Part shown: piece after piece, positions 16,867 through 25,309 of the stretch
Layout of the letters: the number at the start of each line of letters is the position of its first letter
How positions within the stretch are numbered: the stretch's first letter is position 1
NCBI RefSeq assembly: GCF_002813325.1
Contig: NZ_PHUG01000001.1
Span: forward strand, 558,001 to 622,000
Source: Janthinobacterium sp. 64
GTDB lineage: Bacteria > Pseudomonadota > Gammaproteobacteria > Burkholderiales > Burkholderiaceae_D
Direction of reading: 5' to 3'
DNA length: 64,000 nucleotides
Program-made: the position numbers and the translations under genes
The notes under the pieces: generated by a model
What the model was told of the DNA's origin: nothing
The model's input: the letters and a program-made list of their open reading frames with translations, nothing else
Database searches by the model: none

Positions 16867-17781
16867 TTAGATGAATTCACTAAAAACCTGCCGCGCGGCG
16901 GGCCGCATTCCGCTGCGCGTGCGGCTCAGGGCAATGTGGGCGTGCGGTTCCACGATGGCGCGCCATTCGCTCCACTCCGCGTGACTGTGGCGCAGCAGGG
17001 TTTCCATGCGGTCCCCATCCAGGCCAAGTACCCGCGCGGCGGCCGTGGCCGGCCCGCGCGGCCCCACGCCATTGCGCAGTATCAGGTCGGCGAAACTGCT
17101 GGCCAGTTGCAGCAGCCAGGCCAGCTCCGTCATGCGTCCGGCCTGCCCGAAACCGGGCGGCGCGGCATGGCAGCGCACGGCGTCGCACAGGATGTCCGGC
17201 ATGCCCCAGCCCTGCATGAGGCTGGCTGACAGCGCCAGTTGATGGTGGCCGAAGCGCCGCGATTCCTCGCACAGCAGCAGCGCCCTGGCAGCGCTGCCGT
17301 GCTGGCCCAGCAGTTGTCCATACGCTTGCGGATGCAGCACGGCCAAGGCCAGTTGGCCGATATTGGCCAGCAAGCCGCAAGTGTACAGCTCTTTGGCCGG
17401 CGCCAGCTGCAGCGCATCGCCCGCCACGCGGGCGGCGCAGGCCATGGCTTGCGAGTGTGACCAGAATCGCTGCGCGTCGAAGTGCGCACACGTGGCCGCT
17501 GGCAGGGCGACGATGGCGAACGCCTGGCGCAGGGCGGGCAGGCCGATGGCGGCCAGCATCGCTGCGTCGACTGCCGCATGCAGGCGCTCGCCCGGCGGCA
17601 CGGCCCCATTCGCCAGGCCGATGAGCGTGCCGGTCAGGGCCGGATCGCAGCCCAGTTGTTCGGCCAGCTCATCGAACGGCACCCGTTGCTGGAACAAGGT
17701 CGCCAGCCAGTGGCGCCGCCAGGCGGGCGAGGGCAGAACAGCGCCGCCGAGCAGGCTCGCCAGATCGAGCTGCGCCTTCAT
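16867..17781 (-). CDS. HDOD domain signalling protein
   Basis: 304 residues. The HDOD domain, a variant HD fold without phosphodiesterase residues, covers about 15-215: LFQQRVPFDELAEQLGCDP, TLIGLANGA, AIGLPALRQAFAIVALPAA, SHSQAMACAARVAG and LYTCGLLANIGQLAL are typical. HDOD proteins act as adaptor or output modules in two-component and c-di-GMP pathways. Its start overlaps the stop of the upstream HPt-like gene (ATGA), so the two are made together. The function here is unknown. A role in relaying signal between the chemoreceptor upstream and the kinases downstream is inference from position. Confidence 0.85.
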   Translation of the reverse strand: MKAQLDLASLLGGAVLPSPAWRRHWLATLFQQRVPFDELAEQLGCDPALTGTLIGLANGAVPPGERLHAAVDAAMLAAIGLPALRQAFAIVALPAATCAHFDAQRFWSHSQAMACAARVAGDALQLAPAKELYTCGLLANIGQLALAVLHPQAYGQLLGQHGSAARALLLCEESRRFGHHQLALSASLMQGWGMPDILCDAVRCHAAPPGFGQAGRMTELAWLLQLASSFADLILRNGVGPRGPATAAARVLGLDGDRMETLLRHSHAEWSEWRAIVEPHAHIALSRTRSGMRPAARQVFSEFI

Positions 17782-18425
17782 GGCCGGCTCCCGATACCGC
17801 TGCAGTCATCCTCCCGCGCGGCGCCCGTTTGCAGGGCCGTGACCGCTTGCGACAGGGCATCGAGCGCCATCAGCAGGTCCGCATGCAGGCGGCGCAGCGC
17901 GCCGATATCGTTGGAAAAGCCCGCATGCACGGCCTGGCGCGCCAGTGCCTGCAAGGGAAGCAGACCCATGGCGTAGCTGCTGTCGACAATTTCCTGTGCC
18001 AGCACCCTTGCCGGGGCCGGGCGTTCGCAGCGCAGCGCATGGGCGATGCCGGCCAGCCGGTCGCGCGTCTCGGCCACGAAGAGGGCCAGAATCTCGCCCT
18101 GCAAGCGCCGGTCGTAGCCGAACATGGCGTCCAGGCGGGCCAGCTCGAACGGCGGCATGTCCGGCGCCTCGGGCCGTGGCGGCGGTGCCGTGTCTGCCGT
18201 GTCTGCTGTTTTGGCCGTCTGGGTGGCCTTGCGCATTTGCAGCTGCTGATGCAGATCGGCAGCTGTCGCGCTGGCGGCCGGCGCGCGGCCGGACTGGTGC
18301 CAGCGCAGGCGGCGCCAGAGCAGGGCGGCCAGCAGCAGCAACAGGCCCGCCAGCGCCAGCGCCGGCCGCATCAGCGAGACGTCGTCGCAACGAAGGTAAG
18401 GATGGACCGCGAGGAAGGAGTTCAT
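17778..18425 (-). CDS. Membrane-anchored degenerate HPt-like protein
   Basis: 215 residues. One hydrophobic helix (about 19-37) is followed by a charged stretch (RRLRWHQSG) and a low-complexity linker with TAKTADTADTAPPP. The C-terminal helical part (about 95-205) follows the HPt pattern: FVAETRDRLAGIAHALR, then VLAQEIVDSSYAMGLLPLQALA. The position of the phospho-histidine is Gln144 (AQEIVDSS against the usual AHxLKGSS), and the basic residue after it is lost. It should therefore bind receivers or kinases without accepting phosphate. It is translationally coupled to the HDOD gene by an ATGA overlap. HPt assignment is by pattern, so moderately sure. Confidence 0.65.
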   Translation of the reverse strand: MNSFLAVHPYLRCDDVSLMRPALALAGLLLLLAALLWRRLRWHQSGRAPAASATAADLHQQLQMRKATQTAKTADTADTAPPPRPEAPDMPPFELARLDAMFGYDRRLQGEILALFVAETRDRLAGIAHALRCERPAPARVLAQEIVDSSYAMGLLPLQALARQAVHAGFSNDIGALRRLHADLLMALDALSQAVTALQTGAAREDDCSGIGSRP

Positions 18426-18518
18426 GGCTATGCCTGCATGCAGTAAGAGTGGGTGAAAACGGTTGTCATGGCGATGCTCCGGGATGATCGATGCAGGTGA
18501 GCCTGCATGACGACGGGT

Positions 18519-20216
18519 TCAGAATTGTTCCCAGTCGCCGCCGGCATCGGCACTGGCCGTGCCGCGGGCAGGAGCGGGGGCGCGCCGTGCGACCAGCTTG
18601 AGCGGCGCCGCCTTGCGTGCTGCCGGCCGCTGGGCTGCTGCGACGGTGCGCGCCGGGGTGCCGTGTTGCGCCGCGCTGCCCTGACCGTGCGCCAGCTTGA
18701 AGGCGCCGACCACGCTGGCCAGCTTGCTCGCCTGCTCCTGCATCGATTGCGATGCCGCCGCTGCTTCTTCGACCAGCGCCGCATTCTGCTGCGTGACTTC
18801 ATCCATTTGCGTGATGGCGCGGTTGATTTCGTCGATGCCCGTGCTTTGCTCGGCGCTGGCGGCCGAGATTTCGCTGACGATGTCGGTTACGCTGCGTACC
18901 GTGTCGACCACTTCCGTCATCGCCGCGCCGGCTTGCTGGACCAGCTTGCCGCCTTGTCCCACCTGCTCCACGGAGTCGCTGATGAGTGTCTTGATTTCTT
19001 TGGCCGCCGCCGCCGAGCGGTGCGCCAGGTTGCGCACTTCGGTGGCCACGACGGCGAAACCGCGTCCCTGTTCGCCGGCGCGTGCCGCTTCCACGGCCGC
19101 ATTCAGGGCCAGGATGTTGGTCTGGAAGGCGATGCCGTCGATGACGCTGATGATGTCGGCGATCTTGTTGGACGCGCTGTCGATCGCTTCCATGGTGCGT
19201 ATCACGTCGCCCATCACCTCGCCGCCGCGCACCGCCTTGTCCGAGGCGCTGACGGCCATTTGCTGGGCCTGGCGGGCATTGTCCGAGTTCTGCCGCACGG
19301 TGGCCGTCAGTTCTTCCATCGCCGAGGCGGTTTCTTCCAGCGAGCCGGCCTGCTGTTCCGTGCGTGCCGACAGGTCCAGGTTGCCCGCCGCGATCTCGCC
19401 CGAGGCCGTGTTGATGGTCTCCGTGCCCGAGCGCACTTCGGAGACGATGCGCACCAGGCTCTCGCTCATCTCGGCCATGGCTGTCATCAGTTGTCCCACT
19501 TCATCCTTGGAGGTGGCGTTGATTTGTACGCTGAGGTCGCCGCCTGCGATGGTGTGGGCCATGTCGATGGCGTTCTTCAGCGAAGCGGCGATGCGCCGCG
19601 CCAGCAGCAGACCCATGCCGGCCACCAGTACCATTACGGCCAGGGCCAGGCCGCTGGAAATCCAGCGCGCGCTGGCAGCGGTGGCGGCGCCTTCGGCCGC
19701 GCCCATGTTGCCCAGTTTTTCGTTGTAGCCGTGGTGGGCGGCAAAGGCGTCGACCAGTTCCTTGATGATGGGCTGGTTCTGCATCAGCAAGTCGCGCGCC
19801 GCATCGAGTTCGCCCGTCTTCGACAGGGCCAGTACCTTGTCGCGTACGCCATCGTAGCGCAGCAGGACCGCACGGTCGGCGGCCAGCAGCGCGCGGTCCT
19901 GTTCATCAGTGATAGCTTCTTTTTCATACTGGTCGAACGCCTTGCCGACTGCCGCGCGCGCTTCCTTGATGTTCGCTTCGAGCTTGTCGCGCACGGCGGC
20001 GTCTTTGCTCCCCACGTGCTGCCAGACCGCCGTGCGCATCTGTGTGAAGGGCACGAAAGCGTGGTTCAAGATCAGCAGGCTGGGAACGGTGTTGACGGTG
20101 GAATAGCTGGCCGCCTTGTAGACGCGGTCCATTTCATAGATGCTGAAGCCCGCCAGGGCGACCAGCCCCAGGACGACGGAGAGTATCAATGCATACAGGC
20201 GTTTGGCGATGGTCAT
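18519..20216 (-). CDS. Methyl-accepting chemotaxis protein with C-terminal docking peptide
   Basis: 565 residues. TM1 is about 7-27, a four-helix-bundle periplasmic sensor spans about 28-188, and TM2 is about 190-210. HAMP follows (about 211-265), then a long signalling coiled coil with the hairpin tip ISVIDGIAFQTNILALNAAV and EVRNLAHRSAAAAKEIK. After an Ala-rich linker the protein ends GGDWEQF, matching the xWxxF pentapeptide that docks CheR/CheB. So it belongs to the methylated, array-forming receptors. Its ligand is unknown. It lies 93 bases upstream of the HPt-like/HDOD pair on the same strand and may be co-transcribed. No che genes are in the window. Confidence 0.94.
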   Translation of the reverse strand: MTIAKRLYALILSVVLGLVALAGFSIYEMDRVYKAASYSTVNTVPSLLILNHAFVPFTQMRTAVWQHVGSKDAAVRDKLEANIKEARAAVGKAFDQYEKEAITDEQDRALLAADRAVLLRYDGVRDKVLALSKTGELDAARDLLMQNQPIIKELVDAFAAHHGYNEKLGNMGAAEGAATAASARWISSGLALAVMVLVAGMGLLLARRIAASLKNAIDMAHTIAGGDLSVQINATSKDEVGQLMTAMAEMSESLVRIVSEVRSGTETINTASGEIAAGNLDLSARTEQQAGSLEETASAMEELTATVRQNSDNARQAQQMAVSASDKAVRGGEVMGDVIRTMEAIDSASNKIADIISVIDGIAFQTNILALNAAVEAARAGEQGRGFAVVATEVRNLAHRSAAAAKEIKTLISDSVEQVGQGGKLVQQAGAAMTEVVDTVRSVTDIVSEISAASAEQSTGIDEINRAITQMDEVTQQNAALVEEAAAASQSMQEQASKLASVVGAFKLAHGQGSAAQHGTPARTVAAAQRPAARKAAPLKLVARRAPAPARGTASADAGGDWEQF

Positions 20217-20295
20217 GATGGGTGCCGCTCCAGGTAAAGGTTGAAAATCGGGAAATTCAGTTGCCGGACTTCACGTTTTTCATTTTACGGTAAGA

Positions 20296-20336
20296 ATTTG
20301 ATTTATTCGAGAAATTTGTTATTTATTTGATTTATT
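20296..20336. repeat. Direct repeat ATTTGATTTATT upstream of the chemoreceptor
   Basis: ATTTGATTTATT occurs at 20296-20307 and again at 20325-20336, 29 bases apart. The copies lie 80-120 bases before the chemoreceptor ATG at 20216. The first runs into TTATTCGAGAAA, similar to the palindrome at 13469-13485. The spacing is close to three helical turns, as expected for a tandem operator. Confidence 0.45.
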
Positions 20337-20721
20337 TTGTGTTTTATTGAAGTCGCAAGAAGAAGGGCGGGCTGGCAGGGATGGACTGTGATGAAAAGCA
20401 ACACCGCGCGGGGAGCGGGTTCTCGCGTGTGCAGGGCATGGGCATGAAGACGCGGGACTTTTTGATGCCGACCTCGCCGCCGGCCGTGGCGCAGAACGTG
20501 GTGGTGATGGCCGGCGGCTACGGTTCGCTGGGCACGAAGATGGGCCTTTCAAGCGCAAAAGATGGCAGCAGGCACCATCAACATGTCGTCACCTGCATGA
20601 ATGCGGTGGGCGCAAAGTTAAGAGCCGAAGATCTAAACATTCATGGCGAAGATATTGGCCATTGTGGCCGTGATTTTAAATCGATAAGGCATGGATACTA
20701 TTTGTTTTTTTCTGAATTGGC

Positions 20722-20749
20722 TTGACAGTGCGTGCAATTGTGATAAATT
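20722..20749 (+). promoter_or_regulatory. Promoter for the double-glycine peptide gene
   Basis: TTGACA (20722-20727), a 16-base spacer and TAAATT (20744-20749). The -35 is perfect and the -10 is four of six. It implies a leader of about 200 bases before the ATG at 20955. A stem-loop (CTGCCTGGC / GCAAGGCAG, 20753-20779) would form right at the 5' end of the transcript. Confidence 0.45.
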
Positions 20750-20954
20750 TAACTGCCTGGCAACTTATATGCAAGGCAGACCGTCACTCTTGATGTGAAT
20801 GGTGTTATTAGTATTTTTGGATGAGGTACCCAGGTAATTTCTACCGAAAGATTGCTGGCGCTATTTCTGTAACAACATGCCTGGCAATATCTGGCTGTCT
20901 CTTACGTCAGAGATCGTAATAAATATGGTCATTTATAAAATTTCAGGAGAAATA

Positions 20955-21149
20955 ATGAACGAGTTAAATGCTGAGGAATTGGATCTGGTTTCAGGCGGAT
21001 GTCAAAATAGTGCATTGACCAGTTGCGGAGGGGGCGATTGGCTACCCTATGATGGGCAGCAACCACTCCAGTCTGGTGGAGGACGTGCTGTCCTCATGCA
21101 AGACGACGGTTCCAATGGTGATGTGCCGCGGCCAACTTTCATTCCCTGA
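20955..21149 (+). CDS. Double-glycine leader peptide (bacteriocin-like or signal peptide)
   Basis: 64 residues. The N-terminus MNELNAEELDLVSGG is a textbook class II bacteriocin/microcin leader, with the ELxxEELxxVSGG pattern cut after GG by C39 peptidase-ABC exporters. The predicted mature part has 49 residues, begins with Cys16 and has a second Cys at 24, so a short disulphide loop is possible. It is rich in Gly, Asp and Pro and ends PRPTFIP. CAGGAGAAATA gives a strong ribosome site; a longer frame from 20877 is unlikely. No C39 exporter or immunity gene is beside it. Codon use is AT-richer than in the neighbours. Whether it is an antimicrobial or a signal cannot be told. Confidence 0.7.
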   Translation: MNELNAEELDLVSGGCQNSALTSCGGGDWLPYDGQQPLQSGGGRAVLMQDDGSNGDVPRPTFIP

Positions 21150-21599
21150 TTTTACCCGTTACCCAAGTTAAGATATATCAGCAATTTTTCTGATTCATTG
21201 TCTGGTACGGCTTCAACTTGGGTTTCGTGGTTTTGAGAGATTTTCACGACCGCGATAGGATCGACCGAAAGTTAAGTCGGCTATTGCCGTCAGCAGCTTA
21301 CCGAGCTTTCTGCCGATCCTTACACCAAGCAGAAGAGTAGGAATCAAGGAACTGGCACTCGCAGAATTCGTCGAGGTTGTGGCGGCGGAGAGCGTTAGGT
21401 CAGGCCTTGGCAAGAACAGGCCGAACAGGATCTGATCGGCCTGCGCAGCGCACTTGAAATGGCTTGCCCGCAGATGGAAATGCGCTGCCGAGGCGTCACC
21501 GGAGAGCAGCCGTAATTCACGCCAGCGCGGCGCAGTTTCGTTCGCGTCCCTCTTGTGTAACTTTGCATAGGGCGCCGCGTGCCGGTGCCAGCCCTTTCC
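21150..21599. other. Intergenic stretch with a possible decayed frame
   Basis: 450 bases with no gene that I can support. On the minus strand a stop-free frame runs from about 21565 to 21213 without a good start or ribosome site. Its upstream part has codon use like real genes (WRELRLLSGDASAAHFHLR), so it may be a remnant. I could not match it to a family. Confidence 0.35.
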
Positions 21600-24500
21600 T
21601 TATTGCGCCGCCAATCCCAGCTTCAGTCCCACCAGCTTGCCCGGTGCGGCCTCCGTCTTTTCCGGCGCGCCCGCGCTGACCCTGGCCGCCGGCGTGCCGT
21701 CCTGCTGCAGGGCGGCCAGAATCGCCGCGCTGCGCTGTGCGCCCAGTTTATTCAAGGCGTCGGCAGGCAGGGGTTGCTTGGCTTCCAGCTGCTCGCGCAA
21801 GCCCGTGTAGAACGCGCCCGTGTCGGCCACTTGCGGCTCGCCTTCGATCAGCTTGCCCAGACGTTGGAAGACGGGGATTTTTGCCGGAGCCGATGCGGCA
21901 GCTGATGCGGCCGCTGCCACAGGCACCGCCGACTCCGCCGCCTTTTTCTGCTTGTCCAGCTCGGCCTTGCCGAAGCGCTCGCCGTACAGCTCGCGCAGGG
22001 CGCCACGTATCTTGCGTTCGCCCAGATTCAACGGTCCCGGCTCTTCGCCCGCTTCCAGCTTGATGCCGGCCTTGGCGGCGACGGCGCGGCGCACGGCCTG
22101 GGCGCGCAGGGCGGCCGCATCCGTGTCGCTGTACTGGCCCGGCACGGCCAGCTTCAGCTGTTCGCGCTTGGCCAGGATGTGCGCCACCTGCTTGAGTTTT
22201 TCCCGCTCGGGCGGCAGCAGCACGGCGCTGCCCGCGTCGAAGTCGATAGCTTCGAGCTTGTCGGCGCTGATTCCCAGCAAATTGCCCAGCGCGCGGAACG
22301 GCGCCGTGACGATTTTCGTCAGCACGTTGCCGACGGCTTTCCAGATCAGCGCGCCATAGCTGAATTGCGGGTCGTTCATGTCGCCCGACACGGGCAAGCC
22401 CAGGTCGATGCGCCCGTCGCTATCCTTGAGGATGGCCAGCGCCAGTTCCAGCGGCAGTTTCAAGGCGTCCGGACTGTCGATGCGCTCGCCCAGGGTCAGC
22501 TTGTCGAGCACGATCTGGTTGGTGCCGTCGAGCTGGCGGTTGCGCACCTTGTATTGCAAGTCCAGCGAAATCTTGCCTTCAGCCACCTTGTAGCCGGCAA
22601 ACTTCATCGTGTACGGCGAGGCGGACACCATGTCCACGTTCTTGAAGACGACGTTCAAGTCCGTGTTGTCGGTCGGGGCGAACGGATTGAGCTGGCCGCG
22701 CACGCGGGCCAGGCCGAACTCGTCGATTCGGCCGTCGAGTTCGATCTGGCTGCGCGCATCGCGCTTGGTCGACAGGCCCGTGACGACGCCGTTGAGCTCA
22801 TAGATTTTGGCGGCGAACTGGGGCCGCAAGCTGAGGTCGGCAAAGTCCAGCTTGGCGTTTTGCAGGCGCACGCGGCGCACGCGCACGGGGAAGGCGGCCT
22901 CGGTCGCCGGCGTGGCGGTGGCAGCGGGAGCCGCCGCAGCTGCTGTCGCAGGCTCGGGCGTTTTCACCAGCAGGCGCTGGGCGTTCAGGCTGCGGTCGTT
23001 TTCGATGATCAGCTGGGCGTTCGGTTCGACCACGCGCAGTTCGGGGATGTCGACAAAATCGGGGCCCACGCTGGCCGTCAGCTTGTCGGTGCGCACGCTT
23101 TTCCACGAGGCGAAGCGCTTGCCATCCGTTTCGTTGAGCACGAGGCCGGCGATATCGACGCCGCCCTCATAGCGTACTTTCGGCGCTTTCGGCGCGCCGC
23201 CGCCCGTCGTCAGGCGGCCGCTGCCGGAGAGGGTGCCACCCGCCAGCTTCAGTTTTACATGCTGCGCCAGCAAGGGTTGCACGGGAGCCAGGGCCAGCTG
23301 TTTCAAATTCAGCTGTGCATCGACGGCGCCCGTGCCCGGCACGAACTTGCCGTTGGCAGTAAGCAAACCGCCTTCGCGCAGGCCCACGCCCAGCTCGAAC
23401 GGCAGCGCCTGCTTCATATCGTTGCTGACGTTGTGCAGGGACAGGCGGGCATCTTGCAGGTTGCCCTTGATGCCCGTGCCCGCGTCATCGAAACGGGCGC
23501 CGAACTTGCTCAGTTCTACCTTGTCTACCTTGGTGGACCAGGGCGCGGACGGCACATCCTTGGCAGAGTCGGTTTTGCCGGAGGCAAACACGGGCAGCTT
23601 TTGCGCAATGGCGAATTCTCCCTGGCGGTTGCGCGCCAGGTCGATCTGCGCGCCGCTGGCCGTCACGGCGCCCAGGTGCACGGTATGCGCGGCCAGGTCG
23701 ATCTTGCCTTCCGTAAAACCCAATTGGGCCAGCTTGAATGGCGTTTGTGCGCCGCGTTGCATGGTGAGGTCGGCCAGCGCGAAAGTGGCGCCGTCGATCA
23801 CGGTGGCCATGCCCGCTGGCTGCTGCTGCAAACCCAGTTGCAAGTTCAGTTGCAACTGTTTCGCGCTCAATTGCAGGGCCGGCGAGACGGTTTCATCGAT
23901 GGCGGACACGTCCACATTGGCCAGCGCCAGCTGTTTCAAATCCACTTTCCACTTGCCAGGCTTGCCAGGCTTGGCGGGTGCGGCGGGTGCTGTGGCGGCT
24001 GGTGCGGGATTATCCGGCAGCATCAGGTTCGCCACGTCGATCTCGCCCTTGCTGTCGCGGCGCACGGTTACCTTGGCGCCGTACAGATTGACTTTATCCA
24101 CGGTGACGCTTTGGCGCGCCAGGTCCACGTTCACGCCGGCAATGCCCAGGGTGCTCAGCGAGGTAAACGGCGCACTGTTGCCGCTTTGCACCAGCGTCAG
24201 GTCGCGCAAGGCCAGGCCCGCGCCTTTGACGGTCGCTTCCAGTTTGCCGTTGGCATACGAAAAGGCGTAGGGCAGGCGCGCCGACAGCTTGCCGCTGGTC
24301 ACTAGCGCGCGCGTATAGGCTTTCAAATACGCGGCCAGGCCGGGCAGGGAAGCGTCGTTCAGTATCAGTTCGCCTTCGCCCCGGATGGGGCTGAGCGAGG
24401 CCGTGCCGCGCCAGTGCAGCTTGCCGCCGCGCGCCGCGTCGGCACTGAGGCTGTAGCTGCCGTTGGCGTCGGGCAGGGTGGAAATATTGTCGAGCGTAAA

Positions 24501-25073
24501 GTTGATCGGCGTAAAGTTGTCCGCATAGCCGGCCTTCTCGTCGTGCCAGTCCACTTTGCCTTGTTCCAGCGCAAAGTGGGCGATGACGAGGCGCGGCATG
24601 CCGCCTTCGCTTTTTTCCGGATGCTTGCGTTGCCAGGTGGCCAGCACTTCAGCCAGGTTGAACTTGCCGTCCGGCGTGATCGTCAGTTGCGCTTGCGGCG
24701 CCGTGATGCGGATTTCCGCCAGGCTCCAGGCGCGGCGCACGATGGATTTCCATTCCAGCTGCACGGCCAGGGCGCCGATGGACAGCAGCGGTGCGCCGCC
24801 CTTGCCATCTGCGCCGGGCGCTTCCTTGAACGCGATCTGATCCGCTTCCAGGCGCAAGGTGAACGGATTGAAGCGCACGTCGGCGATGCTGGCCTGGCGC
24901 GCGAGTTCTTTCTCGGCAAATTTGGGCAGCTGGTTTTTGATGACGTAGGGCACCAGCCAGAAGCCGGCCGCGCTGTAGGCGGCCAGGGCGCAGCCTGTGC
25001 CCAGGGCCCAGCGCTGCCAGCGTTTCCAGCGAAATGTTTTCGTCTGCACGCTTTTGTTGTCGATTGTGTTCAC
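21600..25073 (-). CDS. DUF748 (AsmA-like) envelope protein
   Basis: 1157 residues from a GTG at 25073 that follows AAAAGGTCA; an ATG at 25160 gives a longer form with an uncharacteristic leader. One N-terminal membrane helix follows a basic stretch (about 15-40, WALGTGCALAAYSAAGFWLV). A very long, beta-rich repetitive body then continues into the periplasm, with KFNLAEVLATW, FDIPEL-like beta strands, LDLQYKVRNRQLDGTNQIVL and KLPLELALAILKDSDGRIDL, the DUF748 signature. An OmpA-like segment (FDAGSAVLLPPEREKLKQVA) lies near 955. DUF748 proteins are related to AsmA/TamB-type proteins thought to bridge the envelope or move lipid; the role here is inferred. It is transcribed away from the TonB receptor gene. 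Confidence 0.88.
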   Translation of the reverse strand: MNTIDNKSVQTKTFRWKRWQRWALGTGCALAAYSAAGFWLVPYVIKNQLPKFAEKELARQASIADVRFNPFTLRLEADQIAFKEAPGADGKGGAPLLSIGALAVQLEWKSIVRRAWSLAEIRITAPQAQLTITPDGKFNLAEVLATWQRKHPEKSEGGMPRLVIAHFALEQGKVDWHDEKAGYADNFTPINFTLDNISTLPDANGSYSLSADAARGGKLHWRGTASLSPIRGEGELILNDASLPGLAAYLKAYTRALVTSGKLSARLPYAFSYANGKLEATVKGAGLALRDLTLVQSGNSAPFTSLSTLGIAGVNVDLARQSVTVDKVNLYGAKVTVRRDSKGEIDVANLMLPDNPAPAATAPAAPAKPGKPGKWKVDLKQLALANVDVSAIDETVSPALQLSAKQLQLNLQLGLQQQPAGMATVIDGATFALADLTMQRGAQTPFKLAQLGFTEGKIDLAAHTVHLGAVTASGAQIDLARNRQGEFAIAQKLPVFASGKTDSAKDVPSAPWSTKVDKVELSKFGARFDDAGTGIKGNLQDARLSLHNVSNDMKQALPFELGVGLREGGLLTANGKFVPGTGAVDAQLNLKQLALAPVQPLLAQHVKLKLAGGTLSGSGRLTTGGGAPKAPKVRYEGGVDIAGLVLNETDGKRFASWKSVRTDKLTASVGPDFVDIPELRVVEPNAQLIIENDRSLNAQRLLVKTPEPATAAAAAPAATATPATEAAFPVRVRRVRLQNAKLDFADLSLRPQFAAKIYELNGVVTGLSTKRDARSQIELDGRIDEFGLARVRGQLNPFAPTDNTDLNVVFKNVDMVSASPYTMKFAGYKVAEGKISLDLQYKVRNRQLDGTNQIVLDKLTLGERIDSPDALKLPLELALAILKDSDGRIDLGLPVSGDMNDPQFSYGALIWKAVGNVLTKIVTAPFRALGNLLGISADKLEAIDFDAGSAVLLPPEREKLKQVAHILAKREQLKLAVPGQYSDTDAAALRAQAVRRAVAAKAGIKLEAGEEPGPLNLGERKIRGALRELYGERFGKAELDKQKKAAESAVPVAAAASAAASAPAKIPVFQRLGKLIEGEPQVADTGAFYTGLREQLEAKQPLPADALNKLGAQRSAAILAALQQDGTPAARVSAGAPEKTEAAPGKLVGLKLGLAAQ

Positions 25074-25234
25074 GAACTGACCTTTTGATCTTGTTGGGCG
25101 GGCGTCTTGCGCGCCGTGACTGTCAGTATGCCTCTTTGCGGCCTCGTCTGCAAAATCCAAACGTGTTCAAGTGATAACAGGCGCCTGAGGGAGGTAGTTT
25201 CTTCTATAAAACTCACACAAACTCACCTTTTCTT

Positions 25235-25253
25235 GATAATGATTCTCATTACG
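25235..25253. promoter_or_regulatory. Fur box
   Basis: GATAATGATTCTCATTACG matches the 19-base Fur consensus at 15 positions. It sits 57 bases before the TonB receptor ATG, where Fe(II)-Fur would cover the promoter. Iron repression of the receptor is expected. Confidence 0.8.
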
Positions 25254-25309
25254 AGTATCATGGCCGCTAACCGTAAGTTTCCACCTGTATATATTGAAAG
25301 CCCGATGTC

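Larger units (their letters stand above)
20217..20954. other. Gene-poor, AT-rich stretch
   Basis: 738 bases between the chemoreceptor and the double-glycine peptide. It holds the chemoreceptor control region (direct repeat) and, at the right, the promoter and leader of the peptide gene. An open frame at 20381-20725 (+) has no ribosome site and no recognisable motif, and I do not call it a gene. Base composition becomes clearly AT-richer from about 20580, unlike the flanks, which suggests acquired DNA. Confidence 0.5.

Noticed and set aside
20381..20725. Open frame of 114 codons in the gap before the double-glycine peptide
   Set aside because: No ribosome site, no recognised motif, and composition shifts midway. 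It could be a remnant but I cannot support it.
22179..24305. Plus-strand frame of 708 codons opposite the DUF748 gene
   Set aside because: Composition is that of a shadow; DUF748 on the minus strand has clear family motifs and a membrane helix.
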